Shown here in pieces: positions 21,676-34,400 of a stretch of 64,000 nucleotides of DNA. Below the pieces are notes generated by a model. That model searched no databases, was not told the DNA's origin, and was given only the letters and a program-made list of their open reading frames with translations. Source of the DNA: Nilaparvata lugens. Its lineage: Eukaryota > Arthropoda > Insecta > Hemiptera > Delphacidae. A program made the position numbers and the translations under genes. Position 1 is the stretch's first letter; the number at the start of each line of letters is the position of its first letter. The stretch covers positions 28,748,639 to 28,812,638 of the forward strand of contig NC_052511.1 in the NCBI RefSeq assembly GCF_014356525.2, given 5' to 3'.

Positions 21676-24600
21676 CTGAAAACGTTTCACATTCTGTTAT
21701 CGCAAATCCAATAACTTTCGCAAATTCAATGTGGTATGATTCTTAACTAATCTTTCATCACAACCTCGCAACCTATCCTACACGTTCATCTTTCAAGTTC
21801 CTATCAATTAATAAATATTAATTCTTTTGTAATTGTGTAACATACTACTTTTGGCAAATCAATACTAATTAATTGTATGAAATAAACTTGAACTTTAAAT
21901 AAAATTAATAGTCGATCAGTTGATAGAAATAGTCTTTCATTGTGGATAGATTGATTGGCTGACATAACTAAGCTGTCAAGAATAGCGATTCATTTCTAAG
22001 GACAAATGTGACATACTTATTGAGTCTGTTTAACTTAATTGGTTTGAAGCAATAATTTTGAGTGTCATTACAATATTTTCTACTATAGTAAAGTTTCAAA
22101 ATAGCCTCACTTTAGATTTTGGCCTGGGAATATTACCAACTCATGGTAAAATAACTCAAGAATTCGCTTGTTGAGGGAACATACTTCAAAAAAATAATAA
22201 GATTCTCGACGCTAACTCTATATTATAAAACTAGACGCTATAGATGAAACTTTAAATCCTGAATGCAAAGAAAATATAAATAAAATGATAAGCTCTCTAA
22301 GCCTACTTATAAGAACACATTTTATACACAAACATATTAATTTTACAAACCTGATTTTATATTCATCTATGTGAAAAACAGTTACACGCATTCGAAACTA
22401 GGATAACAGACTGTAAATCAGTCAGTGATTTGTACAGGTACAGGTGATGAATATCATCGAAGTTGCATTATAACTTGATAGCTACAATGAGTGAAAGGTG
22501 ACATTTGTGCTATAGACATTAAAAATTAAAAATCATTGTGAAATTAAATAGTGAATTATTGTAATAATTGATGTGTCATTGTAAATTAGTGAAAATCTAT
22601 AATAATTGAGAATCAAGTATTAAGTAGTCTACTAGTCTAATACGATACATGACAGCAATTTTGGGAAAATATGGATGCCTGAATTGGAATGGACGCTCCA
22701 CATCTTTCAAAATTGCAAAGATTAAGCTAGGGATTCATATTCAAATATTACTATGAAAGAACCTTACCTGAGTCATAACAGATACATGTTCTCCAAGCCC
22801 TTGCAGAGGCTGTTCGTCTCCAACCTGGAAGTCCATGTAAACTAACTTATGGGAGAACGTTGAGAATTCATTGCTGAAGCAAACAGCAAACACTCCACTG
22901 TAATCGGCTATGAAAGTATGGCTGTCGAATTGTGACTTGGTATTCCTGTAAATTATCTCGCTTTTTGGATTCTCTATTGTTACGTCTACATCATAAGCTC
23001 CACCTGTTACAACCTGAAGCATAAAAAATATTTAAGAAAAATGGTATAAATATAATCAATTGGATCTTGAGAATCAATGTTTTTCATCCAGCAAAAAAAA
23101 AAAACCAAAACAAGTGCATTATAACCTGAAATGAACTGATCACTTTTCCAGTAAGTGTGATCACTGTACAAAAACAAAAGAGCAACGTTTATAAACGTTT
23201 TATAATTATATGGGTAATTAAGCGTTTTATAACTATGGTGACATAGGATCATCATACGATATATTTCATTTTGAAATGGATATTTAGCTGAATAGGTGAT
23301 AATAAAATTAAGTAATTTCCTGGATAAGCCCATACATTACACTCTAACAAAATAATAAATATAATTTTATTGCCATAACATTCATAGAATAAAAGACAAC
23401 GTCAATGCATAAAATATAACACACTAATAAAAGTGATATATCACTGCTTGCAGCATGAGCTGTGACTCCTGACCACAACATAATAATAACTAACAGTGCA
23501 TGAATACAAAAAGCAATAAATATAAATACTACAAGGTATATATATATATAGCACTTAACAGAAAACACTTTAAAGTTTTATAATATAAATATAAACAGGA
23601 TACACATGACACGGATAGATTAAAAACTTACATTTGAACAATAATTTTCGGGAGCTGGGCCCCCTTTGTCAATCAACCAGGAAGTGAAGTGAAGTGACTC
23701 ACTTCCTGGTTGATTGACAAAGGGGGCCCAGCTCCCGAAAATTCTCGTTTAAATGTAAGTTTTTAAGTGTTTTTAATCTATCCCTGTCGTGTGTATCCTG
23801 TTTATATTTATATTATAAAACTTAAAAGTGTTTTCTGTTATGTGCTATATATATATATATATACCCAATGTGCACCATGGAGGCGAACTAGCATTACACA
23901 TAATTATTAAGTTAAAAATCTGATTGCTGGAACAATTTTGAGGTTAAAGTTATACAATAAAAAGGATTCAATAACAGCCAATTCGCTAACCTACATTTAA
24001 ATTGTTTCTCTGTCTCCAATATTAAGTCTAGGTAGTTTTTTTGTACATTTACGATAGTGCCATAACTGTTTGCTGTATTGGATAGTCGATGGTAGGGAGT
24101 GTCAATTCTATTATACAATTCCTTGTGTTGTAAGTATGTCTATCAAGTCTCAATTTCAAATTTGATGTATATAAGTAATAATTGACTACAAATATAATGC
24201 TATTTAGATTAATAAAAAGGGGTTTTGCATGTGCTAATCTATCAGAACCTGTTAATACCCTGACCACCCTCTTCTTTAACAGTAAAATTCTTTCAGCATG
24301 ACAACTATTACCCCACATTAGTGTGCCATATGTAGCAATACTTTGGAAGAAGGCAAAGTAAGATGACCTCAGATAATAATTGTCCGGAACATGATATTTA
24401 AGTTGTTTGATTAAATAAATAACTCTTGACAGTTTACTTGAGATATAATTAATGTGAGCCTCCCAAGTCAGGTTTCTATCAATAAATATACACAAAAATT
24501 TTACAGATTTTGTCACTTTCGTATTCTCTAGACCATCTCGGAGTGAGAAACAAATACATTGTTTGAGTCTTATTTTTGTTCAGTACAAAACCATTAGCTT

Positions 24601-27600
24601 TAAACCATGTTGTCGTTTGCAATAGAGTGGAATCAGTGATAGCTTTGAGCTCTTGCAAGTCATTACAATTATTGGAAAACGTTGTGTCGTCGGCGTATAA
24701 AATTGAGTGGTATTTAAGAAAAGCAGGGAGATCATTATTTTATCATGAGCACAAGAAGCAGTGGTCCCAGAATTGATCTCTGTGGAACTCCAAATTTTAC
24801 AGAAGCTAAATTCGACCACCTGTATTGTAAGCACAATGTGCCTACACCAATTATGTAAGGGGGAAAACTATTATAACAAAAGAGAACAGAATAACTAGAA
24901 CTTTAATGAGTCTTTAACATTATACATTAAAACAAAACAAGATTAGTTTGATTATAAAAACATTTTAATATAAATTTTATGGGGAAAACACTCGCTTGAT
25001 GCTAATGATGAATCTTTGTGGCTATGAAAATTTAAAGAACAATGATTCAGTAGTCACCTACCTTTTTGAAATGGCTTCCCACTTTGGCATCCACTGGTTT
25101 ATTCGCGACTTTAGTATTTTATAAGAACAAATATTAACTGAACCAATGAATAGGCTCAGAACCCGTCTCCCTTAACAATACAATTATTTTTAAACTGCCC
25201 GATCTGTGACAGAATAACTGTGTTATAAAACAAAACGAAATCTTGCTTTTTTCACTGGATCAGCCGGACTTGACTCACAGTCCTAACGAACGAGCTCTCT
25301 CAAAAGTTAAATTTTGGGTATTAATATAAACTCAGTCAATGCCAAACATGAAAGCCATTTCAAGTACATATTTTTATCTGTCACACAAGCGGCACGTTTG
25401 TTATTAGAAACAAAAGAGAAGCTACGTTAATTTTGACAACAAATGAAATAAACAATCTTTCTGTCGATGACAAAGATTGTTCAAAGACAAAAACACTGTT
25501 CATTGATTTTTTTAATTTTAAAACTCTAAAATCCTGATCAATATGAGATAAATATATGATTCATATATATGTCCCATATGACCAGGTGACAGTTTCCACA
25601 AATACCACTTGCTTATGTCCCATCAGATACGTTTTAATAAACATGTTTAAATATTAAATAAATACATTTCAAGTTCCTCCCCACAAACACCATAGAATTG
25701 TAACTTATCAAGTAGCAAGGAGTGAACTACACAGTCAAATGCTTTTCTCAGGTCACAGAGCAAATTCTCTATTTTCAAAAGATCTCAAAATATTCTCGAC
25801 AAGAGCATCCATAGCTCCTGTTGTGGACCTACCCTTCACAAAACCATGCTGAGCAATAATGATGATGTTGTGCGCAATAAGATATTTGTATATTTGCCGA
25901 TGTATTATAATCTCAAGAACCTTTGAAAAGCATGGCACTAATGATATGGGTTTCTAGCTACCTGGATTGTCTTTGGGACCCTTCTTATAAACAGGGACAA
26001 CTCTAGAAATTTTGAGCACTTCCATCTATTTATACAATAAGTTAAAGGATCAAGAATATTTCTAATAATTTTCTGTAATAGATTATTTGAGAAGCCATAA
26101 ATGTCTACACCGTCTGATGATTCAAGGCTAAATACGGCATCAAGTACTTCACAAGGGAAGATTTCCTGAAATGAAAATTTTTGTTTATTCTGATCCGAAA
26201 AATCAAGATTCTGCATCAATAGATTTCGAGCTGTTTTATTGGGCTGAGCAATCTTGTCTTGAGCGTCTTGCACAATCCAAGAAAAAAGTGCTCAACTCAT
26301 CAGGTGTTAATAGAATGGAATGGGCTTGCTCCTGAACTGATTTGATTATTCTCCAAGCGGCTTTACACTTATTATCACTAGACTCAATCTCATTGATATT
26401 ATATCTCTTTCTAGCCTCATTGAGTGACTGCGTATATGCCTTTCTAATGTTAATATATGCTGTCCTAGACTCCTCTGTTTCATTTCTTCTATAAATATTT
26501 ATATTTAATAGTACTTTATTTTTCATTTGTGCCAATTGCGGAGTATACCAGCTTTTTGATTTTGCTCTTTTTGATTTAATTTTATGCTGATTGTTCAGAA
26601 CAATTTTTCTCTCGGGGACGAACATATTAGAATAATATAAGATTACATTGAAAAATTTCTCAAATAACTAGTCAGAATTCAATGAAAGGTTATCATGCAT
26701 AGGATTTTCTCAAATAATTGAATTTATGAAAAGAATCAACTGTAATGCCGCTTCAACACTCTTGTCAAGTGCTTAAAAATGACGACGATCGTAAGATAGT
26801 TTATAGTTTTATTGATGAATTTTCCAGTCTATTGTTTAATACTGTTTGCTTGTATTGGGTAGTTATTCTAGTGTTGATGAAACTTTGAAGTTACTAGTAC
26901 AAATCATGATCTAAACCAATTTCCTAGGTTACTGTAAGCATATTATTGTTGTTGAAATACAGATAAGAAATGTCATGAATTTGTACATTTTAAAATTAGC
27001 TGCATACTACTCTACTCATGGAAGAAATGATCTGCAATCGCTCATCGCACAACACATGTAATGGAGAGAAAATGAGTTTTCAGTATTGTAGAGTGAATAA
27101 ATCACTGAAAAGTCATAGTATAATTTGTAAGAAGATGTACATAGCTTAATAAATTATTTGACTAAATCTCTAAAAATCTCAAGATATTTCTTAGAAAATC
27201 AGAAAAGCAAATTTAACTTACTACACTTCATAAAAGTCCAGTATAAGAACTATTGTGTTGAAAAGTTTAGGTTCCAAGTCCAGATTTACCAATCCCACTC
27301 CTAAACAAACGTGACTCAACCGACCTTATTTTGAATTTGACAAATGCCTATATAAATATAATGTTCCTGTTCCAATAAAAATTTAAACAAAAATCTAGTT
27401 TCATTCGACGTATAAAGTATTAAAAAGTGACAAATTTACTATTTAACAAATGAAACGTAATCGATATTCATTTAGAAACAAAACCAAGTAGGGTTCATAG
27501 AATATATGAGACGTGATTTTGTATTTGCAGATTCTATTACTAATACGGGACATTATTACAATACGTCACTTGGTATTAAAAATAGAAAAAATTAGCAATG

Positions 27601-27922
27601 TACATTGTACAAGCTTATTTTAAAAATCTGAATAGGCTAATCTTCACGGTTTATTGTGCCGGTGGACCATGAAACTAGCAAGAGTTCACTTAGCAATAGA
27701 ACTGGCTATATTTTATTGAAGACTAATAATAATAAAATAAGTATAAAATAATAATAAAAAACAAACCTGATATTCAACAGTAACTGACGTGTTAATTTTT
27801 ATATCCTCATAAAAGCAGTCTTTGGCGTTGTCAAGCAATTCGAAGGTTAGTTCTACACCGAAGGCTAGATGTGTTATAAAAAGTAATCCTAAAATTATAC
27901 GTTCTAATGTTTGTGAGCCCAT
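21442..27922 (-). CDS. TMED7: TMED7-like p24 family cargo receptor (3 coding exons)
   Basis: Joining exons 27,922-27,767, 23,013-22,768 and 21,675-21,442 gives an uninterrupted 211-residue protein. All introns have GT..AG borders and lie in phase 0. It is a type I membrane protein: a signal peptide ([14 protein letters not shown]) is followed by a GOLD domain beginning [18 protein letters not shown]. The domain has the conserved Cys pair (CFYED and [15 protein letters not shown]). Next come a coiled-coil stretch ([18 protein letters not shown]), one membrane helix ([15 protein letters not shown]) and a short tail with the FF motif that binds COPII. The p24 proteins cycle between ER and Golgi and help load cargo into vesicles. 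The length fits the family (~210-225). TMED3 is the closest alternative. The introns carry LINE and foldback insertions. Confidence 0.93.
22768..23013 (-). CDS. TMED7: TMED7-like exon 2
   Basis: 82 codons from [11 protein letters not shown] to SVMTQ. The acceptor is TTCAG and the donor GTAAGG. It encodes the rest of the GOLD domain, including [12 protein letters not shown]. Confidence 0.93.
23536..23864. repeat. Long inverted repeat (hairpin of ~160-bp arms)
   Basis: The left arm (23,536-23,696) and right arm (23,697-23,864) are reverse complements with only scattered mismatches and small indels, and almost no loop. The centre is GAAGTGACTCACTTC. Both outer ends are TA repeats (GTATATATATATATA). 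The TMED7 pre-mRNA would carry it as a very long hairpin. It lies in the 3' part of the surrounding LINE. Confidence 0.85.
24845..25570. other. Non-coding block interrupting the intronic LINE
   Basis: About 0.73 kb without reading frames lies between two LINE segments that each carry the reverse transcriptase QVV motif. Either an unrelated element inserted here, or two different LINE copies abut around it. I see no terminal repeats that settle this. Confidence 0.45.
27767..27922 (-). CDS. TMED7: TMED7-like exon 1
   Basis: 52 codons from ATG (27,922) to ..VTVEYQ. The donor after CAG is GTTTGT. It encodes the signal peptide and the start of the GOLD domain. Confidence 0.92.
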
Positions 27923-28403
27923 TTTAAGATGAATAAACTAGAAAACACACGATTTTGAGCACTTTACAAGAACTTAATTGTAATTCTGGAAATTTAAGTT
28001 TAATTCAATCATTCGATAAACAACCGTAATCATATTGGCAGCCATAACGTGGCAGGAAGCATTTCAAAACATATGATTTTTGCTGTCAGCTGCAGCTGCA
28101 GCCTTCATTTTCCTCAGTTGAATAAAATTTCAGCAAAAATATTCATCAATTTCATGAGTTTTGAACAAATTGATTTTAAAAATTAGTAAGAATATCATTC
28201 TATTGAAATGTTGAATTGTTGAGATTTGGAACTCATTCTAATATTTTTTAATAAATTCAAAAACTGTTCTTAATTTTCACTGCCTTCTATATCTTTTCAA
28301 TTTCAGCTGACTTGCGTCTGCGTTTTTGGTTTCAACTTTTCTTCACACTCACAGAGGAAGGTCATTTTTAATAATCTATTTTGAGGAAGAAAACGTTTTA
28401 AAA
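27923..28403. promoter_or_regulatory. Shared promoter region of divergent TMED7-like and NDUFA4 genes
   Basis: The two start codons are 481 bp apart and face away from each other, so both 5' UTRs and core promoters must lie here or share a bidirectional promoter. The middle holds a CAGCTGCAGCTGCAG-type repeat near 28,087. No TATA box is placed convincingly for either gene. The role is inferred from position only. Confidence 0.6.
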
Positions 28404-28445
28404 ATGAAGGGATTAAGTTTGGCTAGTTTGAAAGCACATCCATCG
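28404..28445 (+). CDS. NDUFA4: NDUFA4 exon 1
   Basis: 14 codons, MKGLSLASLKAHPS, followed by the donor GTAAG. The ATG is in context AAAAATGA. Confidence 0.93.
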
Positions 28446-31400
28446 GTAAGTTAAATTATTCTAATACTAAAAATACTCTCTACTTTCCATAGTCTTGAGT
28501 TTTCTGATGAATAATGTGATATAGTCTGCCCAACCTAAGATTGTCTTCCAAATTCATTTGCCTAGGTAGACCTACTCTTTATACAAATCTAAAATTTACC
28601 CTGTTCTGCTATTATCTCAATTTCATTGAAAAAGAAAACCATTAATTTATTGTACAAAATACTACAATCATAACATAATTGTGACATTGAAGGAAAAAGT
28701 AGGCTGAGCCTGTAGCCTACTATTTCTCTACAAAAATGTTTATAAAAAGTTATCCAAAGGTTTTCCAAATTAATATAGGCTAATAATTATATTTTTCTTC
28801 CAATAAATCTGAAGATAGTTGGTTTATTATGTAATTGAGTAGATCTACATAAAAATCTTACTCTGACCTTAACCTATAAAATAGACAAAAGGCAAGATAC
28901 GTCATCATTATTATAAAACTTATAATTTTTAGTTATGTTTCACTTATTTGGATAAAATAAAACTATTCATTCTGTGACTGAAAAGCTTTTTACTTATTGA
29001 GAATATACATACCGATGTATAGTTTGGGTAGAAAGTTCACTATAGGCTAAGTAATTTTCAGGAAGTATAATGTAGGCTAATGAGGCTATGCTTTTCTCAA
29101 TAAAGTTTTGAAATAGAATTTGACGATTCATGATCATATTGAAATTGTAGAGGTTTCATAGGAAGCCTACTATGATATATCATAGACTGTAAGGAGACAT
29201 GCAGCATGAATTAAGAAGGGGTGGTCAATTACATCAGCTACAGTCTACTCTCTAATAGACAGAATCTATAAGGGTTTCAAGAAAGAGAGATCATTCAGTC
29301 TAGTGTTTTTGTGACCTGACTAAAGCTTTCAATTGTATGTCTCACAGGGTCCTACTAGAAAAGCCTTTCCAAATATGGTTTTTGGGTCAGAGTGTGGTGC
29401 AAGGTGGTGAATCACTTGCTGTACGTAAGCAAGTTGTTTTACTAATAGGTGCGTCTTAACATGTACCTCATGGTGTGAACGGACAACGGAGCTTGAGCCT
29501 TATGTGTTCCTGATTATGTTCGCGGATGATACCTCAATCATCGATAAGGGTGAGGGACCCACAGCGGCAGAATCGAGAGGCAAATAAGTCGTTTCTCAAC
29601 AAAGGAAAAACCCAAAAAGTGATGTGTACTCTTGGTAGCACAGATCTTAACGAGGCACCTGTCACTCTCCTTGGATGCAATATTAATTCAATTCTGACCT
29701 GGAAGCACCATATTCTTGGAGTGTGCAAGAAGCAGTCGATAGTCATACAATTATGTCGTTTCAGGAAGTTGTGAGCGCTGCTGAGAATTGAGCAATTGGT
29801 GAAGTTGTAACAAGCAGTGATTGGTAGCCGCATACAGTATGGTATCCTGATCTGGTGTCTTTCATCTCATGCGAGAGATATTTTACTGCTCCAAAATAAA
29901 TCTTTTTGAATCATCACATATATACCAAGTTTGATGCACATTGCCAGCCAATTTAGGTATTCGCACAGTTTGTGGACGCTATATCCTGGTTTCACTGCTG
30001 TATTTAAGGAGCAACATTACAATGCTACAGCAAAGAGAGCAAATACACTCCTACTACAAAGCTGTCGTTTGTCAAAGTTGAGGGGTGAGGGACTGTTTCC
30101 CGGTGCTGGCGCTGAGGATGTTTAACCACTTACCAGATTCGGTGAGGGCGACTCAAATACACTCCTACTACAAAGCTGTCGTTTGTCAAAGTTGAGGCGT
30201 GAGGGACTGTTTCCCGGTGCTGGCGCTGAGGATGTTTAACTACTTACCAGAGTCGGTGAGGGCGCGTCTAGTGATGTCTTAATGTCTTCCTTGTTTTTAG
30301 TATTTATTTGAATAAGTCCATAAAAGGGATCACTAAAGTGAAGCCCACTGGGACACGTCAAAAATGTAAAAAAAACAACTGCCCAGAGGCAGAAATCAAA
30401 TACGAAAATAGGCACTCACCACACTGCTCTCCAACATACAGAACTCACGGAGTGAGTACAGAGGGTGATCCGTCAGCAGGCTCCTCAGAGCCCCTCGAAA
30501 CCGCACTGCAGGCAGATCCCTGGCCAACAGAGGCAGCCTATTATAGAGGCTGATAGACATATGAGCCAGACCAGTTCGAGTTCTGCTCAGCCTCTGGTAG
30601 GGTAAATCCAGCCTGAGTCTACCCCTAGTCTCATATGGGTGGAAGCTCTGTCGGGTCACGAGCAACCCCACGTTCGCATGTGTTCTGCAAAGGGTATGGA
30701 GAACATAGAGGGAGAAGACGGTGAGGATCCTCTCTTTGATAAAGAGTGGGCGACAGTGGGCTAATCTACCAGCCCCACAAATAATCCTCAGGGCCCTCTT
30801 CTGGAGACGAAGGACTCGGGCGACATCTGTGGCTCCACCCCAGAGGGGGAGGCCATATAAAATCACGCTCTGAAAAAAGCCAAAATAGCACATTTCAAGA
30901 TAATGAGGTGGCACACTGTGCTTGAGACCCCTCAGCAGGAAAACCACTCTGCTCAACCTGGCGCAAACTGTCTCAATGTGCTCGCCCCATGAGAGCTTCC
31001 TGTCAAGGGTAAACCCTAACAGTTTGACAGGCGCAAAATTGTATTCATTCCCATTTCTGAGACTGAACACAATAGACTGAGTTTTGTCTTCATTGAGGAG
31101 GAAGCGATTGGCAGAGAACCAGTCCGATGCAAATGCTCCAGTCTCCACCATAGCTGCCCTCAGTCCTCCCATCTCACGACCAGCATTGAAGAAGGTGGTG
31201 TCGTCCGCATAACAGACAACACACCTGCCATCCACCTGTGCTATATCGTTAACTGAAATAAGAAACAACAGAGGCCCCAGGACAGAGCCCTGAGGCACTC
31301 CACAGTCAACACAATCCCTGATCTCAGAGAGAACTCCATTAGCCAGCACCGCCTGTCTGCGACCCCCCAGGTAGGCCTGAATCAGTTTGAGAGGAGACGG

Positions 31401-34400
31401 TCCCACGCCATAATGCCTAAGCTTGTCCACGAGAATTGCATGATCCATTGTATCAAAGGCCTTGCTGAGATCACACAAGGTGAGCCCAGCAAGTCCACGT
31501 GCCTCAAAGCAATCAAATATCTTGGAAAGCAGGAAATCTACTGCATCAGTGGTGGATCTATTTTTCCTGAAACCAAACTGGGTGGTCGCAAACAGGCCGC
31601 ACTGGTCACAATAAGCAAGGAGTTGCTCAGCAATAAGAATTTCAAAAATCTTCGATATAATAGGCTTTATAAAAAAATACTTTATTTTTAATGCATTGCA
31701 CATTATAAAAAAGCATGTCAAAAAGCAGTTTATCACAAGGAAAATCATGCATGGAAACACAATCGTCAGAATTGATTAGTCTTTCAGTTGAGGAGCCAGT
31801 TTTGGACTGCCTAAAAAAACATTAGATGATTGCTTATTTCTCCTGTTTGCAGGGATGTATTTTTTAACTAAAGTCCCCTCCGTCCAAAAATCAGCAGACA
31901 GCACACGATCAAAGAACTTCTAGGCAAGAGCCACAAACAGATTCGTCAAGATCCGTTTGAGAGGCTGATGGGAAAAGTCTATAATATCAATGACTTTTTT
32001 GTGAAGATGCCAGAGATAGTTAGATAGATAAATGCCTCTTATTTACACTTTACAATTTCAAAAGTGATGTGGGCGAAATTGAGGCAATAAGAGCCCCCCC
32101 CCTTCCACTTAACCCACAAATCTGTGACACCGCCATCGTGATCAATTAAATTTTGTTCTGTTTGGGCAGGTAGATACATTCTCCATTAATATCCTATTGT
32201 TCAGTCAAATGCACTTTAAATAATTGAATCGTATATGATGTTACTGTGTTTCAGCTGATCCCTCTGTATGTGTGTGTCCTGGTTGGAGCAACAGGCGCTA
32301 CTTTCTATACCCTGAGGCTTGCCACCAGGAACCCTGATGTTTCATGGACCAGGAAGAACGATGAACCATGGAACGAATACTCCAACAAGCAGTACAAGGT
32401 ATGATAACACTACATTTTCTGTAAATAAACTCCATCAACCTCTAATTAAGACAATACATCTTGTTGAGGAAAAAAAATCGCAAAACAAATTTTTAACTTT
32501 ACAGTTGCTAAAATCAAAATCAAATCTGTAAACTACTATTCATAACTAAATTATGATTCAGTTGGTACATTTTTTTGTTGTGTGTAAAAAAGCCTTTCCT
32601 TTAGTAATCATCATGAATTTGGTTTGGAAACTGTGTAACTTGAAAAATCTTCATATAAAATAAACATTAATGTTTGATAATTCATAAAACCTACATAAAT
32701 AAAGGCCCAATTTCTAAGTGACTACTGCACTACTCCAGCCGCGTGACGACTGATTAATGGCTGAAGTCTATTACTGTATATATTATATGTTGCATATAGC
32801 CGTTGATACAAGATTCAAGATTCGTTTATTGTCAGAACATTAAAAACAATAATGCAAGACATCGTCAAAAAATATACAAATAGGTCTAATCACAATTTTA
32901 ACAATTTATCACAGGTCATATAATTACATCACATTATTTAGTATTTCAAACTGTAAGGTTAGCAGTCAATTAAAACAAATTTTACATCAATATATCACAG
33001 TTCATAAAAATTACAAATTACATCACATTATTTATGCATTACATCAAGTCATTTATACTGTAAGGACAGCAGTCAATTAAAATATTTTCCACACAAATTT
33101 TGAACTGTCTAATTTCAAGCTCTTTTATTTCAACGTAGCTTATTGTACATTCTTTTTCCAAACTCAACAAAACTATTCAACATAAAGTGGTAGTTACACT
33201 GAGCCCTTCTGAGTGCTGTAGCCTGTCTAGTAAAATGGCTGTGAACATTACTATTGATTGGAAAACTGTTTACATTTTTCTTTGTGTACATCATGCATTC
33301 AAAAGCATAGAGTGCAGTAATTGTCATGATTCTTAGGCTTTTAAACGATGGTTTACAATGGGTTCTACTATCCTTATTACAAATTACTCTGATAGCTCTC
33401 TTTTGTAATATAAAAGTTTCTTCACATTTGAATCTCTCCCCCATGCAACAATGCCATATGCCAAATGAGACTGAATATATGCATAATAAACAGCAGTGAA
33501 CACGGTCATCATGACTAACAATATGCCTTAATCTGCTAAGCATAAAAATACCTCTAGACCCCTTACTACACAGTAAGCTGACATGCTTCTCCCACTTTAA
33601 ATTATTTTGTAATGTGATGCCTAGAAACTTCACATGATTAATATCACATCGGCCACTTAAATCAAATTTTAACAACTGTGTTTTGTCTTTGTTGAGACAA
33701 AGAGAGTTTGCAGCTGTCCAGTCTTCGATAGTTGCATTGATAAAATTGAGGATATTTATGTTGTCAAATAATTTCTCACAGTTGACTTGTATTGCTAGAT
33801 CATCAGCAAACATGTGAAATGGTATCAAAACCTTTTGACATGTCATAAAAGCTACTCGTGACCTTCATTTTTCCATCTAGCCAGCTAATTCCATTCCTCA
33901 AGAACTCTGAGATAGCAGTATGAGTACCTGAGATAGCAGTATGAGTACCTCTATTGTTTCAGTAACCAAATTGACTATTGAATGAAAAAGACTAAGAAAT
34001 TGTCAAAAAACCACTGATTTATTGATAATTAGAAACTAATTAGCTTCTATTATCAATAACTAAATAATTAGTTTCTAATTATCAATAAATCAGTGGTTTT
34101 TTGACAATTTCTTAGTCTTTTTCATTCAATATGAATAATTACCACAATATCAACTTCTCAACTACACAAAATTGACTATTAGTAAAAAGTATGTTCTTTT
34201 CGAAGTATTGTACACTTTGATTATACAGTATAATCTCAAAAATCTTTGCAATTATAGGTATAATAGACACTGGCCTATAATTATTGTAGTCAAGAGGTGA
34301 ACCTTTTTTCAATAATGGAATCACTTGAACTAATTTTAAGCATTCAGGAAAACCCCATTCTCAATACACATATTAAGGTAACTCAAAACCTCACAAATAA

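Larger units (their letters stand above)
23345..26700 (-). mobile_element. Degenerate LINE in TMED7 intron 1
   Basis: Minus-strand pieces in order are a linker before the reverse transcriptase (26,625-26,236, [14 protein letters not shown]), then the fingers region (26,273-25,753, [17 protein letters not shown], with [12 protein letters not shown] downstream). Next come a block with [12 protein letters not shown] and [10 protein letters not shown] (about 24,834-24,520) and the C-terminal part (24,516-23,912, [20 protein letters not shown]). The 3' UTR ends with ATGGCAATAAAATTATA near 23,345. Multiple frameshifts and stops mark an old copy. It is interrupted by a non-coding block (24,845-25,570) and by the large foldback at 23,536-23,864. 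It is in the same orientation as the host gene. Confidence 0.8.

Noticed and set aside
23007..23568. Hydrophobic minus-strand frames (23,007-23,333 and 23,344-23,568)
   Set aside because: AT-rich intron and LINE 3' UTR sequence; the hydrophobic look comes from TTT/TAT/ATT codons.
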